Positions 36,172 to 45,997 of a stretch of 64,000 nucleotides of DNA are shown here, in pieces. The stretch covers positions 124,001 to 188,000 of the forward strand of contig NZ_MOBR01000019.1 in assembly GCF_003732705.1 (NCBI RefSeq). Direction: 5' to 3'. Under the pieces are notes generated by a model. That model did no database searches, had not been told where the DNA came from, and saw only the letters and a list, made by a program, of their open reading frames with translations. The translations under genes and the position numbers were made by a program. Numbering within the stretch: position 1 is the first letter of the stretch; each line of letters starts with the position of its first letter. The DNA comes from Pseudomonas frederiksbergensis. GTDB lineage: Bacteria > Pseudomonadota > Gammaproteobacteria > Pseudomonadales > Pseudomonadaceae.

Positions 36172-38952
36172 TTACAGCGAATCCGGTAGCAACACATACA
36201 CACCAATCACATCCACTGGTAGACAGGGGCTAACGCTGTACTGGCCAACATCTCGAGCGGCCTCGCGCACACGCCGATGGTCGTCCAACAACGAATTGGC
36301 GCGATCGGTAGCCAACGTTTCTAGCTGCTGCTGGTTGCTGACAAGGAAATCAAGAGCGGTGCGGATTTCGCGCTGCATGGTTTCAGTGGGTAGGTTGCCA
36401 CTAGGAGTACATTGCAATAGTTTGCTGGCCGATTCATCACTCAACCACTGCGGATTACTGCGACCTTTAACGGCCAGCGCTACTGTCTCTTCGGCCATCA
36501 TCTGAAAGGGCTCGCGGCGACGTACATAGCCGAGCTGGTGGCGTAGTCGCAGCAGGTAAATGGTGGTAACCACGTCCACCGCATCGGTGAGAGTGGCAGC
36601 GCTGCGGGCAGCGATGGCATGCTCACTGGAAAGGCTATCTTCGAGCAGATATTCAGCCAGCACGGTAACCAGTGGATGGCTGCGGTGCAGTTCGTTGAAA
36701 TCAATTATCAGTGGCTTACCGATCCCTTCATCGGCTAGACGCATCCTTAAAGCCTCGGGCAAGTGCTGTGGCAGCAATCGCTGGTGATGCGGCTTATGCG
36801 TGGGCTCCAGGGGGGCATTCAATCGGGCGCAAGCACTATGTACAAAGCGTTGAACGTCGGCCTGGGTACCGAGAGCCTGCTGCTGTTTTTTCCATTCTGG
36901 CAACACTTCATCAGGACGAATACGTCGCTGGGCGAACACTGTGCGGTTTGCCTTGGCTTTTTCCAATGCGTCCTGCCACTGGGCTTGCAGCGGCTGCAGT
37001 TCGACATTCGCGGCAGCAAACATATCTGGCGTATAAGGAGCATTGATGCCGCCGCGCTTCATAAGGGCTGCTTTCACCAGCGCCTGACTGATGCGCTGCT
37101 CGTCTTCGGGCATGGGTACTAACACGCCGAGTTCTTTCTGGATGGCCTCGCCCTTGCGCAGAATGACGTTAATCACAAAGCCATCAACTGGGTTGTCCTG
37201 CCCATAGAGCATCGTGCAGCGCACTTCCGCCGATTGCTGACCAAAGCGGTCGACACGGCCTTCACGTTGCTCGTGACGGGTAGGATTCCAAGCTAGGTCG
37301 TAGTGGACGACGGCGGTGAACAAATGCTGCAGATTAATGCCTTCAGAAAGGCAGTCTGTGGCGACCAGAATGCGCTGGCTGCACTCCTCCATCGCATCGA
37401 CCCGCTCGCGACGCTCTTCTGGTGTGTATTCGCCGGTGATGGCGTCGATGGTGACCTTGGGGAAGGCTTTTTTCAGGTGCTCGGCGACATAGTGCGCGGT
37501 AGCGATATAGCGACAGAACACCACCGGCTGATACCCGTCCTTAATCAGGGATTGCAGGTGCTGAATAAGGCTAGAGAGTTTAGGGTCGCCGGCCTTGCCA
37601 GAAAGGCGCTCAGCCTCTTTGATGAGGGTTTGCAGGCGACTGGCATCTTGGAGTTGAGCTGGCGGCTCCAAGTCGCTGCTTTCAAGATCGTCAGCCTCGC
37701 CGTCATGCAAACGTCCGTCGGTTAGCAGATCGTCGAATTCGAGAGAGCCCTCGATTCGGGTGGTCAAGGCTTTAACTGCCGCTGCCGGAGAGGATGCAAC
37801 GCAACGCAACAGGGCAAGGGTGGCGTACCAGATCAGACGTACGCTGCCGGACTTTGACTGCTCAATGCTTTCGGCCAGCTCACGGCAGTAGCTTTGTACT
37901 GCATCGAAAAAACGGCCCCAGTCACCACTAAGCTGGTAGGTAACTTCGGTTTTCATGCGGCGCGGAAAACCACGGCCATCGCCGGTTTCCGCCTGCCATT
38001 CGGCTATATCCTTGCGGCGACGCTGGACGAAATGGCGGGCGAGCTCCTGGCGCAACGGATCAGTGGTGGACATGCGTCCTTGCAATGCAATAAAGCGCGG
38101 GTCAAGCAAGGAAAGTAAGTTGTAGAACGCGACTTCGTCGCCAGAATGCGGTGTGGCGGTGAGCAGCAGCAGATGGCGACTTTCGTCTTTCACTAAGCGC
38201 TGCAGCAGCTCAAAGCGCAGTTGCTTGCCAGCACCACTCCTAACGCAGGTATGTGCCTCATCGACGATTACACATTCCGGAGCAATGGAAAGGAAGTGTT
38301 CGCGGTGGCGTTCGCTTTTGATGTAGTCGAGGCTGACTACAACCACAGGGTAGTGGTCAAACAGGCTAACACCGTGTGGCAGTTCACGCTCAATGCGGCT
38401 AGCGCTGCTAGAGGTAAGCGCCACAGCTTGCAGATTGAAGCGGGTTTCCAACTCACTTTGCCATTGTTCGACGAGGTGCGGCGGACAAAGTACAGCTAGG
38501 CGGCTGATCTCACCACGATCCATCAGCTCGCGGGCAATCAAGCCGGCTTCGATAGTTTTTCCGACACCTACGTCATCGGCAATTAGTAAACGTACAGTCG
38601 TCAACCGTAGGGCCATCAACAGCGGCACCAACTGGTAACCACGCGGCTCGACGGCGATATTGCCAAAGCAGCGGAATGGGCCACCACCGTTGCGAAGCTT
38701 TAAACGCAGAGCATCGCGCAATAACAGAGCCGCCGCATGGTTGCCAGCCTGTTCGGGCTGTGGCCATGGGAAGGTAGCAGGCTCGACGGGCTCAAACTCA
38801 AGCTCAGGAATCAAGGCGATGATGTCGTCATCTGCGCCACCCAGTGGGCGCAATCGCAGCCAGTCACGTCGAGAGTCGCTTTGCACCACCCACTCTCGCC
38901 CACGGGCGCGAATCAAGTTGCCGGGCATGAAATCGTGTTCGAGTGTAGTCAT
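36172..38952 (-). CDS. SNF2-type helicase (DrmD-like)
   Basis: A 926-residue superfamily 2 helicase. Walker A is in IADDVGVGKTIEAGLIA (residues about 124-140), DEAH lies at about 231 (VIVDEAHTC), and motif III is LLTATPHSGDE. The C-terminal RecA-like domain has ATDCLSEGINLQHL and the arginine-finger motif WNPTRHEQREGRVDRFGQ. This is the DrmD/RapA-like layout of class 1 DISARM. Its start overlaps the 1764-residue helicase stop by 4 bases, and the methylase follows 22 bases after its stop. It likely uses ATP to move along or remodel DNA. Confidence 0.85.
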   Translation of the reverse strand: MTTLEHDFMPGNLIRARGREWVVQSDSRRDWLRLRPLGGADDDIIALIPELEFEPVEPATFPWPQPEQAGNHAAALLLRDALRLKLRNGGGPFRCFGNIAVEPRGYQLVPLLMALRLTTVRLLIADDVGVGKTIEAGLIARELMDRGEISRLAVLCPPHLVEQWQSELETRFNLQAVALTSSSASRIERELPHGVSLFDHYPVVVVSLDYIKSERHREHFLSIAPECVIVDEAHTCVRSGAGKQLRFELLQRLVKDESRHLLLLTATPHSGDEVAFYNLLSLLDPRFIALQGRMSTTDPLRQELARHFVQRRRKDIAEWQAETGDGRGFPRRMKTEVTYQLSGDWGRFFDAVQSYCRELAESIEQSKSGSVRLIWYATLALLRCVASSPAAAVKALTTRIEGSLEFDDLLTDGRLHDGEADDLESSDLEPPAQLQDASRLQTLIKEAERLSGKAGDPKLSSLIQHLQSLIKDGYQPVVFCRYIATAHYVAEHLKKAFPKVTIDAITGEYTPEERRERVDAMEECSQRILVATDCLSEGINLQHLFTAVVHYDLAWNPTRHEQREGRVDRFGQQSAEVRCTMLYGQDNPVDGFVINVILRKGEAIQKELGVLVPMPEDEQRISQALVKAALMKRGGINAPYTPDMFAAANVELQPLQAQWQDALEKAKANRTVFAQRRIRPDEVLPEWKKQQQALGTQADVQRFVHSACARLNAPLEPTHKPHHQRLLPQHLPEALRMRLADEGIGKPLIIDFNELHRSHPLVTVLAEYLLEDSLSSEHAIAARSAATLTDAVDVVTTIYLLRLRHQLGYVRRREPFQMMAEETVALAVKGRSNPQWLSDESASKLLQCTPSGNLPTETMQREIRTALDFLVSNQQQLETLATDRANSLLDDHRRVREAARDVGQYSVSPCLPVDVIGVYVLLPDSL

Positions 38953-41900
38953 TGTTGTTTCTCTGGCATGTCAAACACGTCAGCATGGCGGGCGAACTTG
39001 ACTGACCATTGTGATGGGTCGGAAAAGTCAAGCACTTGCCAGCCTTTGTCGACTAGTAGGCTATGCAACTCATTAGATACCGCCTTAAGGAATACCAATG
39101 CGCGGACAGCTTTGTACTGTCCGGCTGCAGTAGCCATCCCATTAAGGACTGACAAATTGACGGTATCGGGCTGGCGGTGCCCTGCCCGACTAAGGACTTG
39201 CAGCCATTGCTCCAAAAGGTCATCACTGCTGTTGACTGAATTGCATGCCGCCGCAACAACAGGTACCTGACTCGGTTGTACTTGGGCATTGGCCAACGCG
39301 ACCAGAAGCTTGAGCGCATCGGCGTTGCGGCGATTGATGTGTTCGTGATCGGGCTGATTGAAGTAGGAAAGTAGGCATTGGTAGCAGCCGGCTTCGCAGA
39401 TACGGCTTCCTTGTGCGTCGGTTTGTTCCAGCTCGGGTAGGTTGTCGAACTGCCACCCACCTTGCGGTACGTTGTAATGCATAAGACTTAGGGCGCTGCT
39501 AGCGACTTGCGCAAGGCTGGCAGGCTCGCTTGCTAGGCGGGTTAGCACTCCTGCACCGCCTTCGGCTGCCTCGTAAAACATCAACGCTCGGCGTTCGTCG
39601 CCTTTGGGCAATGGCTCAGCGACCAGTTCGGATTCTTCGATCTGAAAGGTCATTTCAATACCGCGCTTGAGCGCCGCCTGCAAGGTAGCCATCGCCTCGG
39701 TGGAAAGCGGGTGCAGCGGTGCCAAAATCAACAGATTTCGATGATCCTCGACAAAAGGAACGATGCGCTGATTGGGTATTTTGTCGAGTAAGGCTTCGTC
39801 ACTGCCGCCGTCTTCGCTGCCACTAGGGTCGTCCTGCTTGCTCCAGGTACCAGTAATGGGATTAATGTAGAAACCGAGCTGTTCCTTATTCTTACGCCGG
39901 CGCCAGCCTCGATTTATCCGCCACAAGCGGGCGGCGGGAGCATAGGTGAGCTCGGCCAGTACGTCTCCGCCCTGATGTATTTCCGCCTTACGCTTCTGGA
40001 TGACACCATCAGGCCCAGGCAGGAAGCGGTAGGTCGTTTGTAAGTCGAAGCCTTGACGTTGTCGGTCTTCATCATTAATTGAGATGCGCTCGACAGCTAC
40101 GGTTTCGACAGTCTCGATGCGATACAGCTCGCGCACCCAATCATGCTCGGTTAGCAGTGCATCACAGTTTTCACAGGTGTTAACGGCGAGCTGCCCGCCG
40201 CCGGGCTCGCCAACGTGACCATAGCCGCACTGGCTACAGACCAATGAGGCAACCGTAGCCAACTGACTGTTGCCCGAAATGTGATCAGACGAACCGACGT
40301 TAAGTTTGGCACGCACCACGCGATACATGCGGCCTTGGTGGTAGATAAGGCTGCGCGGGCCAAATTCAGAAAGGCCTAGAAAACGCGGACGGCTTACCAT
40401 ACTGCCTTCGTCGTCCTTGCCGGAATTAGAAATACCGCCACGGGCGGGAATCCAAGCCATAAGCGGCAAACGAGGGAAGTTGTAACCGGGCAGGAATCCT
40501 TGACTGGCCAAGTAGCGATAAGTATAGAAATCCGAGTTCTGCGTATTACCGCTCTTGAGCAGTACGGCGTACTGGCGAGCGGCATCCCCATAGCGACGCT
40601 GGGCGTTTTGTCTTTCGCTGTTGGAGGCGGTATGACTTTTTACAATTTGGTCAGCCATATTCATCTGTGCGCGGGTGGCATCGAACAAGACCCGCCAGCG
40701 CTCAAGTGCGTTGGAGAACTCTTGTGGCGCCTCTTTAATGACCTGTTGCACGTAGTCGGGTTTAAACCAGTCGCTGCCATTTAGTTCGTTTTGCAACTGG
40801 GCGATGACTCGAGAGGCGCTGAGCTGCGCTCTTGCCTGAACCGCGGGATCATTGAGGGCATCGTAATAATGCTGGATAAGTGGTTTTTCTGGCGGATCTA
40901 GATCGAGCATAAGTGCGATGCTGGAGTCCAGGGCTACTTGTGCGCAGGCTAGCCAGACGGCGTTCAGGTGACTTTGTACGAGATCACGGTTGGCCAAATC
41001 GAGAGTAGGGGGTCGTACTACGCCATGCACCATCTCATTGGCATGATGGAAAAACCATTGGTCGTGCGGGCTCTGAGAAGCGCAGTAAGTGATGACCAAA
41101 GCCTGCTGTCCGGAGCGGCCTGCCCGGCCACTACGCTGCGCATAGTTAGCTGGGGTAGGTGGCACGTTTCGCAAGTAAACGGTGTTAAGCGCAGAGATAT
41201 CTACACCCAACTCCATGGTTGGCGAACAAAACATGACAGGTAAACGCTCAAGCGGCGCTTCATGTGCCGGGTTGCTCGCCCAATCCTTGCGGTCTTTCTC
41301 GGTATAGCGGAATCGCTGCTCCAGCAATTGCCGCGTTCCTGCATCGACTTGGGCAGTGTGTTCATGGGCCTCAAAATCGAACAGCGAATGGCCGCTCTGT
41401 CTCAACACCGTGGCGACACTGAGATAGAGCGTACGGAAGAAAGCATTAGCTCGACTATCGTCACCCTGGGCATCGTCAGTGATCAGACACCAGTCCAGCG
41501 CCGCTGCATTCAAACGCCAACCCACCAGTCGCTGGTCAATCGGGTGCTTTTGCACATAGCCATAAAGGTTAGCGGCCTGCAGCAAGGCTTCCACTAAGTC
41601 GCGCCAGTCTGCATCTTTCCAGCTCGCCACTTGGCCAGCTACTGAAGTTTGCTTCCAGAAAGACGCTGTTTTTATGTCGCGCAAAAGACGCGAACGTGGG
41701 CCACCTGGCATCAGATCGGTTCGCGGCTTGCCCTTGTAGTCAGGTCGCTTGTCCAGGATTAAATACTTGGCGGTTTCCAACTGCTCGTCAGAGGCAAAGG
41801 CCCAGCGATCATTGAGGTAGGAGAAAGCACTAGTACGGGCTTTATCCTGCTCTACCGCATCTAGGTATCGGCTCTCCAAACACAGGCCGCGCCGCATGAC

Positions 41901-44243
41901 ATCAAAAACTTGCTGGCAGAGGGTGGCGCGATTGTGCGCATTCAGTTTGCTCAGTGTGGAGTTTTTGGCAAAGGAGGCGTCGTCTGCACAGAACTCATCC
42001 AAGCTGCGATACCGAATGGCAAGTAGACCCAGCTGATCAAGGTTCGGATTGTTGAAGCGCCAGCCTCGACGAAGGTCGCGCAGCAGCCGATATCCGATGA
42101 TGAAACGCAACGTGCGTTGCGCCTCCTGCCGTGCCAGCCCCATGAGCTTGGGAGTACGCAGATATTCAACGAGAGTGGCGTCATTCAGTTGGTCAAAGCC
42201 GAGCGCCTTGAACACCGAGTCGGCCAACTGCTCTTCGGTCAGGAGCCCCTCGCTATTTTGCAGCGCGCCGATCAAGCCGGAACGCAGTGTCAACAGAAAA
42301 ACAAAATCGTTGAAATGCCCAGCCTGCAGAGCGGCATCCTGACGGTTGTCGGTAAAGCCCAGTAGTTTACGAGGATCGGCTTGCCCTGGCCCCGGCTCTC
42401 CCTCGGCAAACAGTTGACGCAACGCACTCAAAGTAAGGATGGTTGTGGCAGATGAACGCCCCTCACCCGAAAGGCTAGCCAGGCGGTTTATGTCTTTGCC
42501 ATGGGCTTCATGCGCTTGCGAGCATTTTAGGCAGAAACGGAATTTGCCTGGGATATACCAGAAAGATTCGCCAGCCCCCTCATCACCTCTCACGCTCACT
42601 GATGTTTGGTAAGGTACTAATTTTTTGTAATTCTGCTTGAGTTTGGGTTCATCTTTACTCAAGTCCAACCAAGTCTCGGGCAAATCCTCTAAAAGCCCAC
42701 CATACTTTTGGCCGGATTGCACCGGACAGAGAAAACCAAAGGTAACGTCTTCATTGTCATCGGCGGCTATATCGTCAATTTCGCGCGGCTGGTAGCTGGT
42801 GGGCAGTTGCTTGGAAAGCCACACAGGGTGGTATTCCTGGCCGCAGTCGCGACAGAAATGTACTGGATATAAATGGACACCTTCGTCCTGGCGTCCCGGC
42901 GCAAACCGCTGCGCGTCGAGGGTCACATGGCGCGCGCCCTGAGCCTCCAGAGTAGCCAGAACTTTTCCCGGACCACTGATGAACTGATGCAGCTTGAAGG
43001 CAAAAGGCGGGCGGCCTTGCGGGGTTCTAATTTCATGAGCTGCGACTAAAAAGCGCTGCAAACTAACGCGAGCATCCTCCGGAGTGACTCCAGCCACCTT
43101 TGCAAGTTTGGCGCTAGCATCATGCAAAGTCATGGGCTTGGCACGACGTGGAGGTTCGTTGTCTGAAAAATCGATCCCAAGATTTAGCTCTACCCAGATT
43201 GCCATTGGGTCAGCGCGAAAAGACTCGAATCCCTCCCAGGCAAACTCCTTACGGCTCAACGCAATCTTCAGTTTCGGTAGAATGGCCGCTACATCCTTGA
43301 GCGGATCTGTTACCCGTTCCAGCGTTTCGCCAATGACGTCTTGCTCAGTAATGCAAGCGCCAAAAAGTTTGCTAGCGACCTCTGCCACCGTTTTGTTGCG
43401 GTCGGCTTGGCTTCCTGTGCTGGACATAGTCGCAGAGGTGCCAATGCAAACTAGTTCATCGGCTTGTAAGCGCTCGCGCAACCGCCGCACCAGCAACGCA
43501 ACATCAGCCCCCTGCCGCCCGCGATAGGTATGCAGCTCGTCAAGAATTAAGAACTCCAGGCCATGACAATGCTCAACCACCCGCCGATCGTCCTCATCGA
43601 ACCGAGTAAGAATAAGCTCTAACATCATGAAGTTAGTGAGGAGAATATCCGGAGGATTGTCAGCAATGGCGGCGCGTTCGATACGCGACTCCTGCCCGGT
43701 GTAACGAGCGACGGTGAATGGCTGCAGCCCTTCTGGGTAACCATGCAAGAATTTGTCTAGTTCTTCCAGCTGGCTGTTGGCTAAGGCGTTCATTGGATAG
43801 ATGACGATGGCGCGGGTACGCGGACTTTGATCCTGATCCTTGGCTTTTAAGATTCGATCGATCACAGGAATAAAAAAGGACAAAGATTTACCGGATCCTG
43901 TGCCAGTCGTGACTACATAGCTCTGGCGACCCTGACCTTTGGCCAGGGCTTGTAGCTGGTGGGCGTAAAGATGCAGCGGTTCCGGATAACCTTCCGTTTT
44001 CCCTACCTGAAAAATCTCGGCACAGGCTTTGTGCAATAGACCATCCGCAGCAAGTTGCTGCACCGTACCCTTGCGCTGATAGTTTGGATTGATCTGGATA
44101 AGCGGCTCAGGCCAATAACGACCACTGGCATACTGCCGCTCGACTTCTTCTCGGATATCAGTAGCCTGAATCCGGGAGAAGCTGCGGGAAAAGCTGCTGT
44201 ATTCACTTATCAATTGATCGCGGAAATTGAATACGTTATCCAT
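38949..44243 (-). CDS. Giant DEAD/DEAH helicase with DUF1998-like C-terminus
   Basis: A 1764-residue superfamily 2 helicase. Walker A TGTGSGKSLSF lies at about residues 113-123, motif Ia-like IVIYPMNALANSQLEEL follows, and DELH is at about 235. The second RecA domain has SPTMELGVDISALNTVYLRN and YAQRSGRAGRSGQ. Cysteine clusters follow (CSQCGYGHVGEPGGG with CENCD). The DUF1998-type tail has GGAGVLTRLA and CEAGCYQCLLSYFNQ. The layout is like MrfA/DruE proteins or a DrmA-DrmB fusion. It overlaps the SNF2 gene by 4 bases and the small upstream gene by 8. Confidence 0.85.
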   Translation of the reverse strand: MDNVFNFRDQLISEYSSFSRSFSRIQATDIREEVERQYASGRYWPEPLIQINPNYQRKGTVQQLAADGLLHKACAEIFQVGKTEGYPEPLHLYAHQLQALAKGQGRQSYVVTTGTGSGKSLSFFIPVIDRILKAKDQDQSPRTRAIVIYPMNALANSQLEELDKFLHGYPEGLQPFTVARYTGQESRIERAAIADNPPDILLTNFMMLELILTRFDEDDRRVVEHCHGLEFLILDELHTYRGRQGADVALLVRRLRERLQADELVCIGTSATMSSTGSQADRNKTVAEVASKLFGACITEQDVIGETLERVTDPLKDVAAILPKLKIALSRKEFAWEGFESFRADPMAIWVELNLGIDFSDNEPPRRAKPMTLHDASAKLAKVAGVTPEDARVSLQRFLVAAHEIRTPQGRPPFAFKLHQFISGPGKVLATLEAQGARHVTLDAQRFAPGRQDEGVHLYPVHFCRDCGQEYHPVWLSKQLPTSYQPREIDDIAADDNEDVTFGFLCPVQSGQKYGGLLEDLPETWLDLSKDEPKLKQNYKKLVPYQTSVSVRGDEGAGESFWYIPGKFRFCLKCSQAHEAHGKDINRLASLSGEGRSSATTILTLSALRQLFAEGEPGPGQADPRKLLGFTDNRQDAALQAGHFNDFVFLLTLRSGLIGALQNSEGLLTEEQLADSVFKALGFDQLNDATLVEYLRTPKLMGLARQEAQRTLRFIIGYRLLRDLRRGWRFNNPNLDQLGLLAIRYRSLDEFCADDASFAKNSTLSKLNAHNRATLCQQVFDVMRRGLCLESRYLDAVEQDKARTSAFSYLNDRWAFASDEQLETAKYLILDKRPDYKGKPRTDLMPGGPRSRLLRDIKTASFWKQTSVAGQVASWKDADWRDLVEALLQAANLYGYVQKHPIDQRLVGWRLNAAALDWCLITDDAQGDDSRANAFFRTLYLSVATVLRQSGHSLFDFEAHEHTAQVDAGTRQLLEQRFRYTEKDRKDWASNPAHEAPLERLPVMFCSPTMELGVDISALNTVYLRNVPPTPANYAQRSGRAGRSGQQALVITYCASQSPHDQWFFHHANEMVHGVVRPPTLDLANRDLVQSHLNAVWLACAQVALDSSIALMLDLDPPEKPLIQHYYDALNDPAVQARAQLSASRVIAQLQNELNGSDWFKPDYVQQVIKEAPQEFSNALERWRVLFDATRAQMNMADQIVKSHTASNSERQNAQRRYGDAARQYAVLLKSGNTQNSDFYTYRYLASQGFLPGYNFPRLPLMAWIPARGGISNSGKDDEGSMVSRPRFLGLSEFGPRSLIYHQGRMYRVVRAKLNVGSSDHISGNSQLATVASLVCSQCGYGHVGEPGGGQLAVNTCENCDALLTEHDWVRELYRIETVETVAVERISINDEDRQRQGFDLQTTYRFLPGPDGVIQKRKAEIHQGGDVLAELTYAPAARLWRINRGWRRRKNKEQLGFYINPITGTWSKQDDPSGSEDGGSDEALLDKIPNQRIVPFVEDHRNLLILAPLHPLSTEAMATLQAALKRGIEMTFQIEESELVAEPLPKGDERRALMFYEAAEGGAGVLTRLASEPASLAQVASSALSLMHYNVPQGGWQFDNLPELEQTDAQGSRICEAGCYQCLLSYFNQPDHEHINRRNADALKLLVALANAQVQPSQVPVVAAACNSVNSSDDLLEQWLQVLSRAGHRQPDTVNLSVLNGMATAAGQYKAVRALVFLKAVSNELHSLLVDKGWQVLDFSDPSQWSVKFARHADVFDMPEKQQ

Positions 44244-44481
44244 GCGTTTTTTCTCCTTCCACTTCGATTTGATAACCAGCGGTCATGAATGCGTTGTTCT
44301 CACCTTCGGGCACTCGCGGACGAGCCAATCCAATGTGCGCATACACGTTCACGGATCCGTTGACGGGTTCCCCTAGCCCCCCAACGTTGTCCCATGACAA
44401 ATGGCGACCGGCGATCCGCTCAACCGCCATAGCAAACAATGCGCTCACTGCATAGGACAAGCGATAGCGTTCAGCCATCAT
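44236..44481 (-). CDS. Small unknown protein at the head of the defence-like operon
   Basis: An 81-residue protein (ATG at 44481 or 44478) that overlaps the stop codon of the HTH gene upstream and the helicase start downstream by 8 bases. Such double overlap is typical of a real operon gene. It has an N-terminal helix (AERYRLSYAVSALFAMAVE) and a beta-like C-terminal half (VNVYAHIGLARP, AGYQIEVEG). No family is recognised. It may be a small partner of the helicase. Confidence 0.6.
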   Translation of the reverse strand: MMAERYRLSYAVSALFAMAVERIAGRHLSWDNVGGLGEPVNGSVNVYAHIGLARPRVPEGENNAFMTAGYQIEVEGEKTHG

Positions 44482-44675
44482 CACGAGTCTACTGCGCAGA
44501 TGTCACTGGCACCACCGGCCTTAACCCAAGCATCCACCTCTGTTTTTTGGAATTTCCACAGCCTGCCGACCTTGTGGGCAGGCATATGTCGCTTGGCAAT
44601 CCAGGCGTACACGGTGTCTTTGCTGACGCCGAGGTGCTCAGTGATTTCTTCAACGCTAAGCCAACGGTCTGTCAT
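44481..44675 (-). CDS. Excisionase-family helix-turn-helix protein
   Basis: A 64-residue MerR-like DNA-binding protein (HTH_17): WLSVEEITEHLGVSKDTVYA forms the helix-turn-helix, followed by the wing GRLWKFQKTEVDAWV. Members act as excisionases or small transcription regulators. It is the first gene of the 44.7-28.8 kb operon, so control of that operon is more likely than excision, the integrase being 16 kb away. ATG 44675 is preferred over an earlier frame start at 44696 from the family N-terminus TDRWLS. Confidence 0.85.
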   Translation of the reverse strand: MTDRWLSVEEITEHLGVSKDTVYAWIAKRHMPAHKVGRLWKFQKTEVDAWVKAGGASDICAVDS

Positions 44676-44812
44676 GACTAGATCCACGGAAAACAAGATC
44701 GAGGATCTTAGCGGATTTGGCCTGCTTTAATAGGGTTAAACTGGAGCGCCAGCAAAAAATCAACCGGCTTAACAGGCCCGCATCCTTGGCCCCATCGCTT
44801 CCGAGATAGCAG

Positions 44813-45211
44813 TCATCCGCTGCAAGCTCCAGTACCGATCCGACAATCATCGATCACTACAATGATGCTCATCCGACCAGTACCTAGCTGGATAGCGTAA
44901 TTGGCATGGACATCGTCAAGAAGGTTTTCCAGCGGCACACCGTAGATCGGTGTACTGGGAGGATCGAGCGTATCAAGTTGCGCCGTGACGAAGTGCTGCC
45001 ATTCTTTGCAAATTATCCGACCCGCCTGGTGCCAATCAAGACCTGTGAAAATGCCCACTAGTGGGCAAGTCAGCTTCACACCAGGGGCATGAGGTACGAC
45101 TACCTGCCTCTCGTTCGGTACGCCCCTTTTTGCTGCGAAACAAAACCGATACGGCTGACCCTCAAGCCATCTTGACAGCGGCGCAGCAGCCCGGCGCTTG
45201 CCTGGTGGCAA
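44813..45211 (-). CDS. Hypothetical protein
   Basis: A 132-residue open frame without recognised domains. The C-terminal two thirds look protein-like (LTCPLVGIFTGLDWHQAGRI, LENLLDDVHANYAIQLG, MSIIVVIDD), while the first 20 residues are arginine/proline-rich and may be upstream of the true start. It lies alone between the defence-like operon and the zinc-ribbon gene. The reality of the gene is uncertain. Confidence 0.4.
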   Translation of the reverse strand: MPPGKRRAAAPLSRWLEGQPYRFCFAAKRGVPNERQVVVPHAPGVKLTCPLVGIFTGLDWHQAGRIICKEWQHFVTAQLDTLDPPSTPIYGVPLENLLDDVHANYAIQLGTGRMSIIVVIDDCRIGTGACSG

Positions 45212-45595
45212 TCAACTCTCGCTACACCGTATCCGCTCCCAGTTACTGAAATTTCGCATCATGCAGAGCAATGGCTTACGTGGGCTGCTTTACGATAAGA
45301 CTGCTCCTACCTATACGTCAGAATGGTTCCCTGTTGAGCTCTGGGAGACGTCCATATAAGTTTCCCTAGATCGTCGGTAAAATAGTCCAACTTCAAAACC
45401 TGATGCTCAGGTAAACCGCCGAGTTTTTCGATTTACCCCACGACACCTACTGACTGCAACTACCTGCCTGTTCTCCAACTTCCAAGTTTTTTCAGACCTA
45501 TATCACCTCCTGAATCCCTACCGGTATCAACCTCGGCAGGGACTTTGCCGTGCCTGCATTTCGCACGGCACGCCCATCACAGGAGGATGTTCCCA
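45212..45595. other. Intergenic region before the DUF932 module
   Basis: About 380 bases without a convincing gene. Near its end are a short hairpin (gccgtgcc...ggcacggc type, about 45547-45572) and the AGGAGG ribosome site of the next gene at 45581. No promoter is obvious. Confidence 0.5.
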
Positions 45596-45925
45596 ATGTA
45601 TACCCCTTGCCCCAGCTGCAACGCTGGGCGTGTCGTCACGAAGAATATCGGTAAGCAAACAGGCGGTTTTATTGGTGCGGTGGGCGGTGCCGTCAGCGGT
45701 GGTGCCGGTGCGCTGTCGGGCGCACAGGTCGGGGCGACGGTGGGAGTCATCGCCGGGCCGGTCGGCAGTATGTTTGGCAGCATCGTCGGGGCAATTATCG
45801 GCAGCTTGTTTGGCGGGGTCGCCGGTGGCATTGCCGGGGCCACTCTAGGTCAGCACGTGGATGACAAGGTGCTGAACAACTACCAATGCCTGGACTGCGG
45901 TTACAGCTTCAGCGTCAACCATTAA
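45596..45925 (+). CDS. Split zinc-ribbon protein with glycine-zipper membrane core
   Basis: A 109-residue protein. It starts with CPSC (MYTPCPSCNAGRV) and ends with CLDC (YQCLDCGYSFSV), so the two halves of a zinc ribbon enclose residues 20-90. That central part is extremely glycine-rich and hydrophobic, with GxxxG repeats (GGAVSGG, GSIVGAIIGSLFGG), as in glycine-zipper membrane proteins. The start at ATG 45596 has AGGAGG 9 bases upstream. It lies 73 bases before the DUF932 gene. Function unknown. Similar end-to-end CxxC architecture is seen in the gene at 49098. Confidence 0.75.
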   Translation: MYTPCPSCNAGRVVTKNIGKQTGGFIGAVGGAVSGGAGALSGAQVGATVGVIAGPVGSMFGSIVGAIIGSLFGGVAGGIAGATLGQHVDDKVLNNYQCLDCGYSFSVNH

Positions 45926-45997
45926 TCCGTTTTGAACAGCCGTCGGCATGTCGCTGACGGCTTCGCTGTTTCTTCATCTATTGATAAGGATCTTCTC

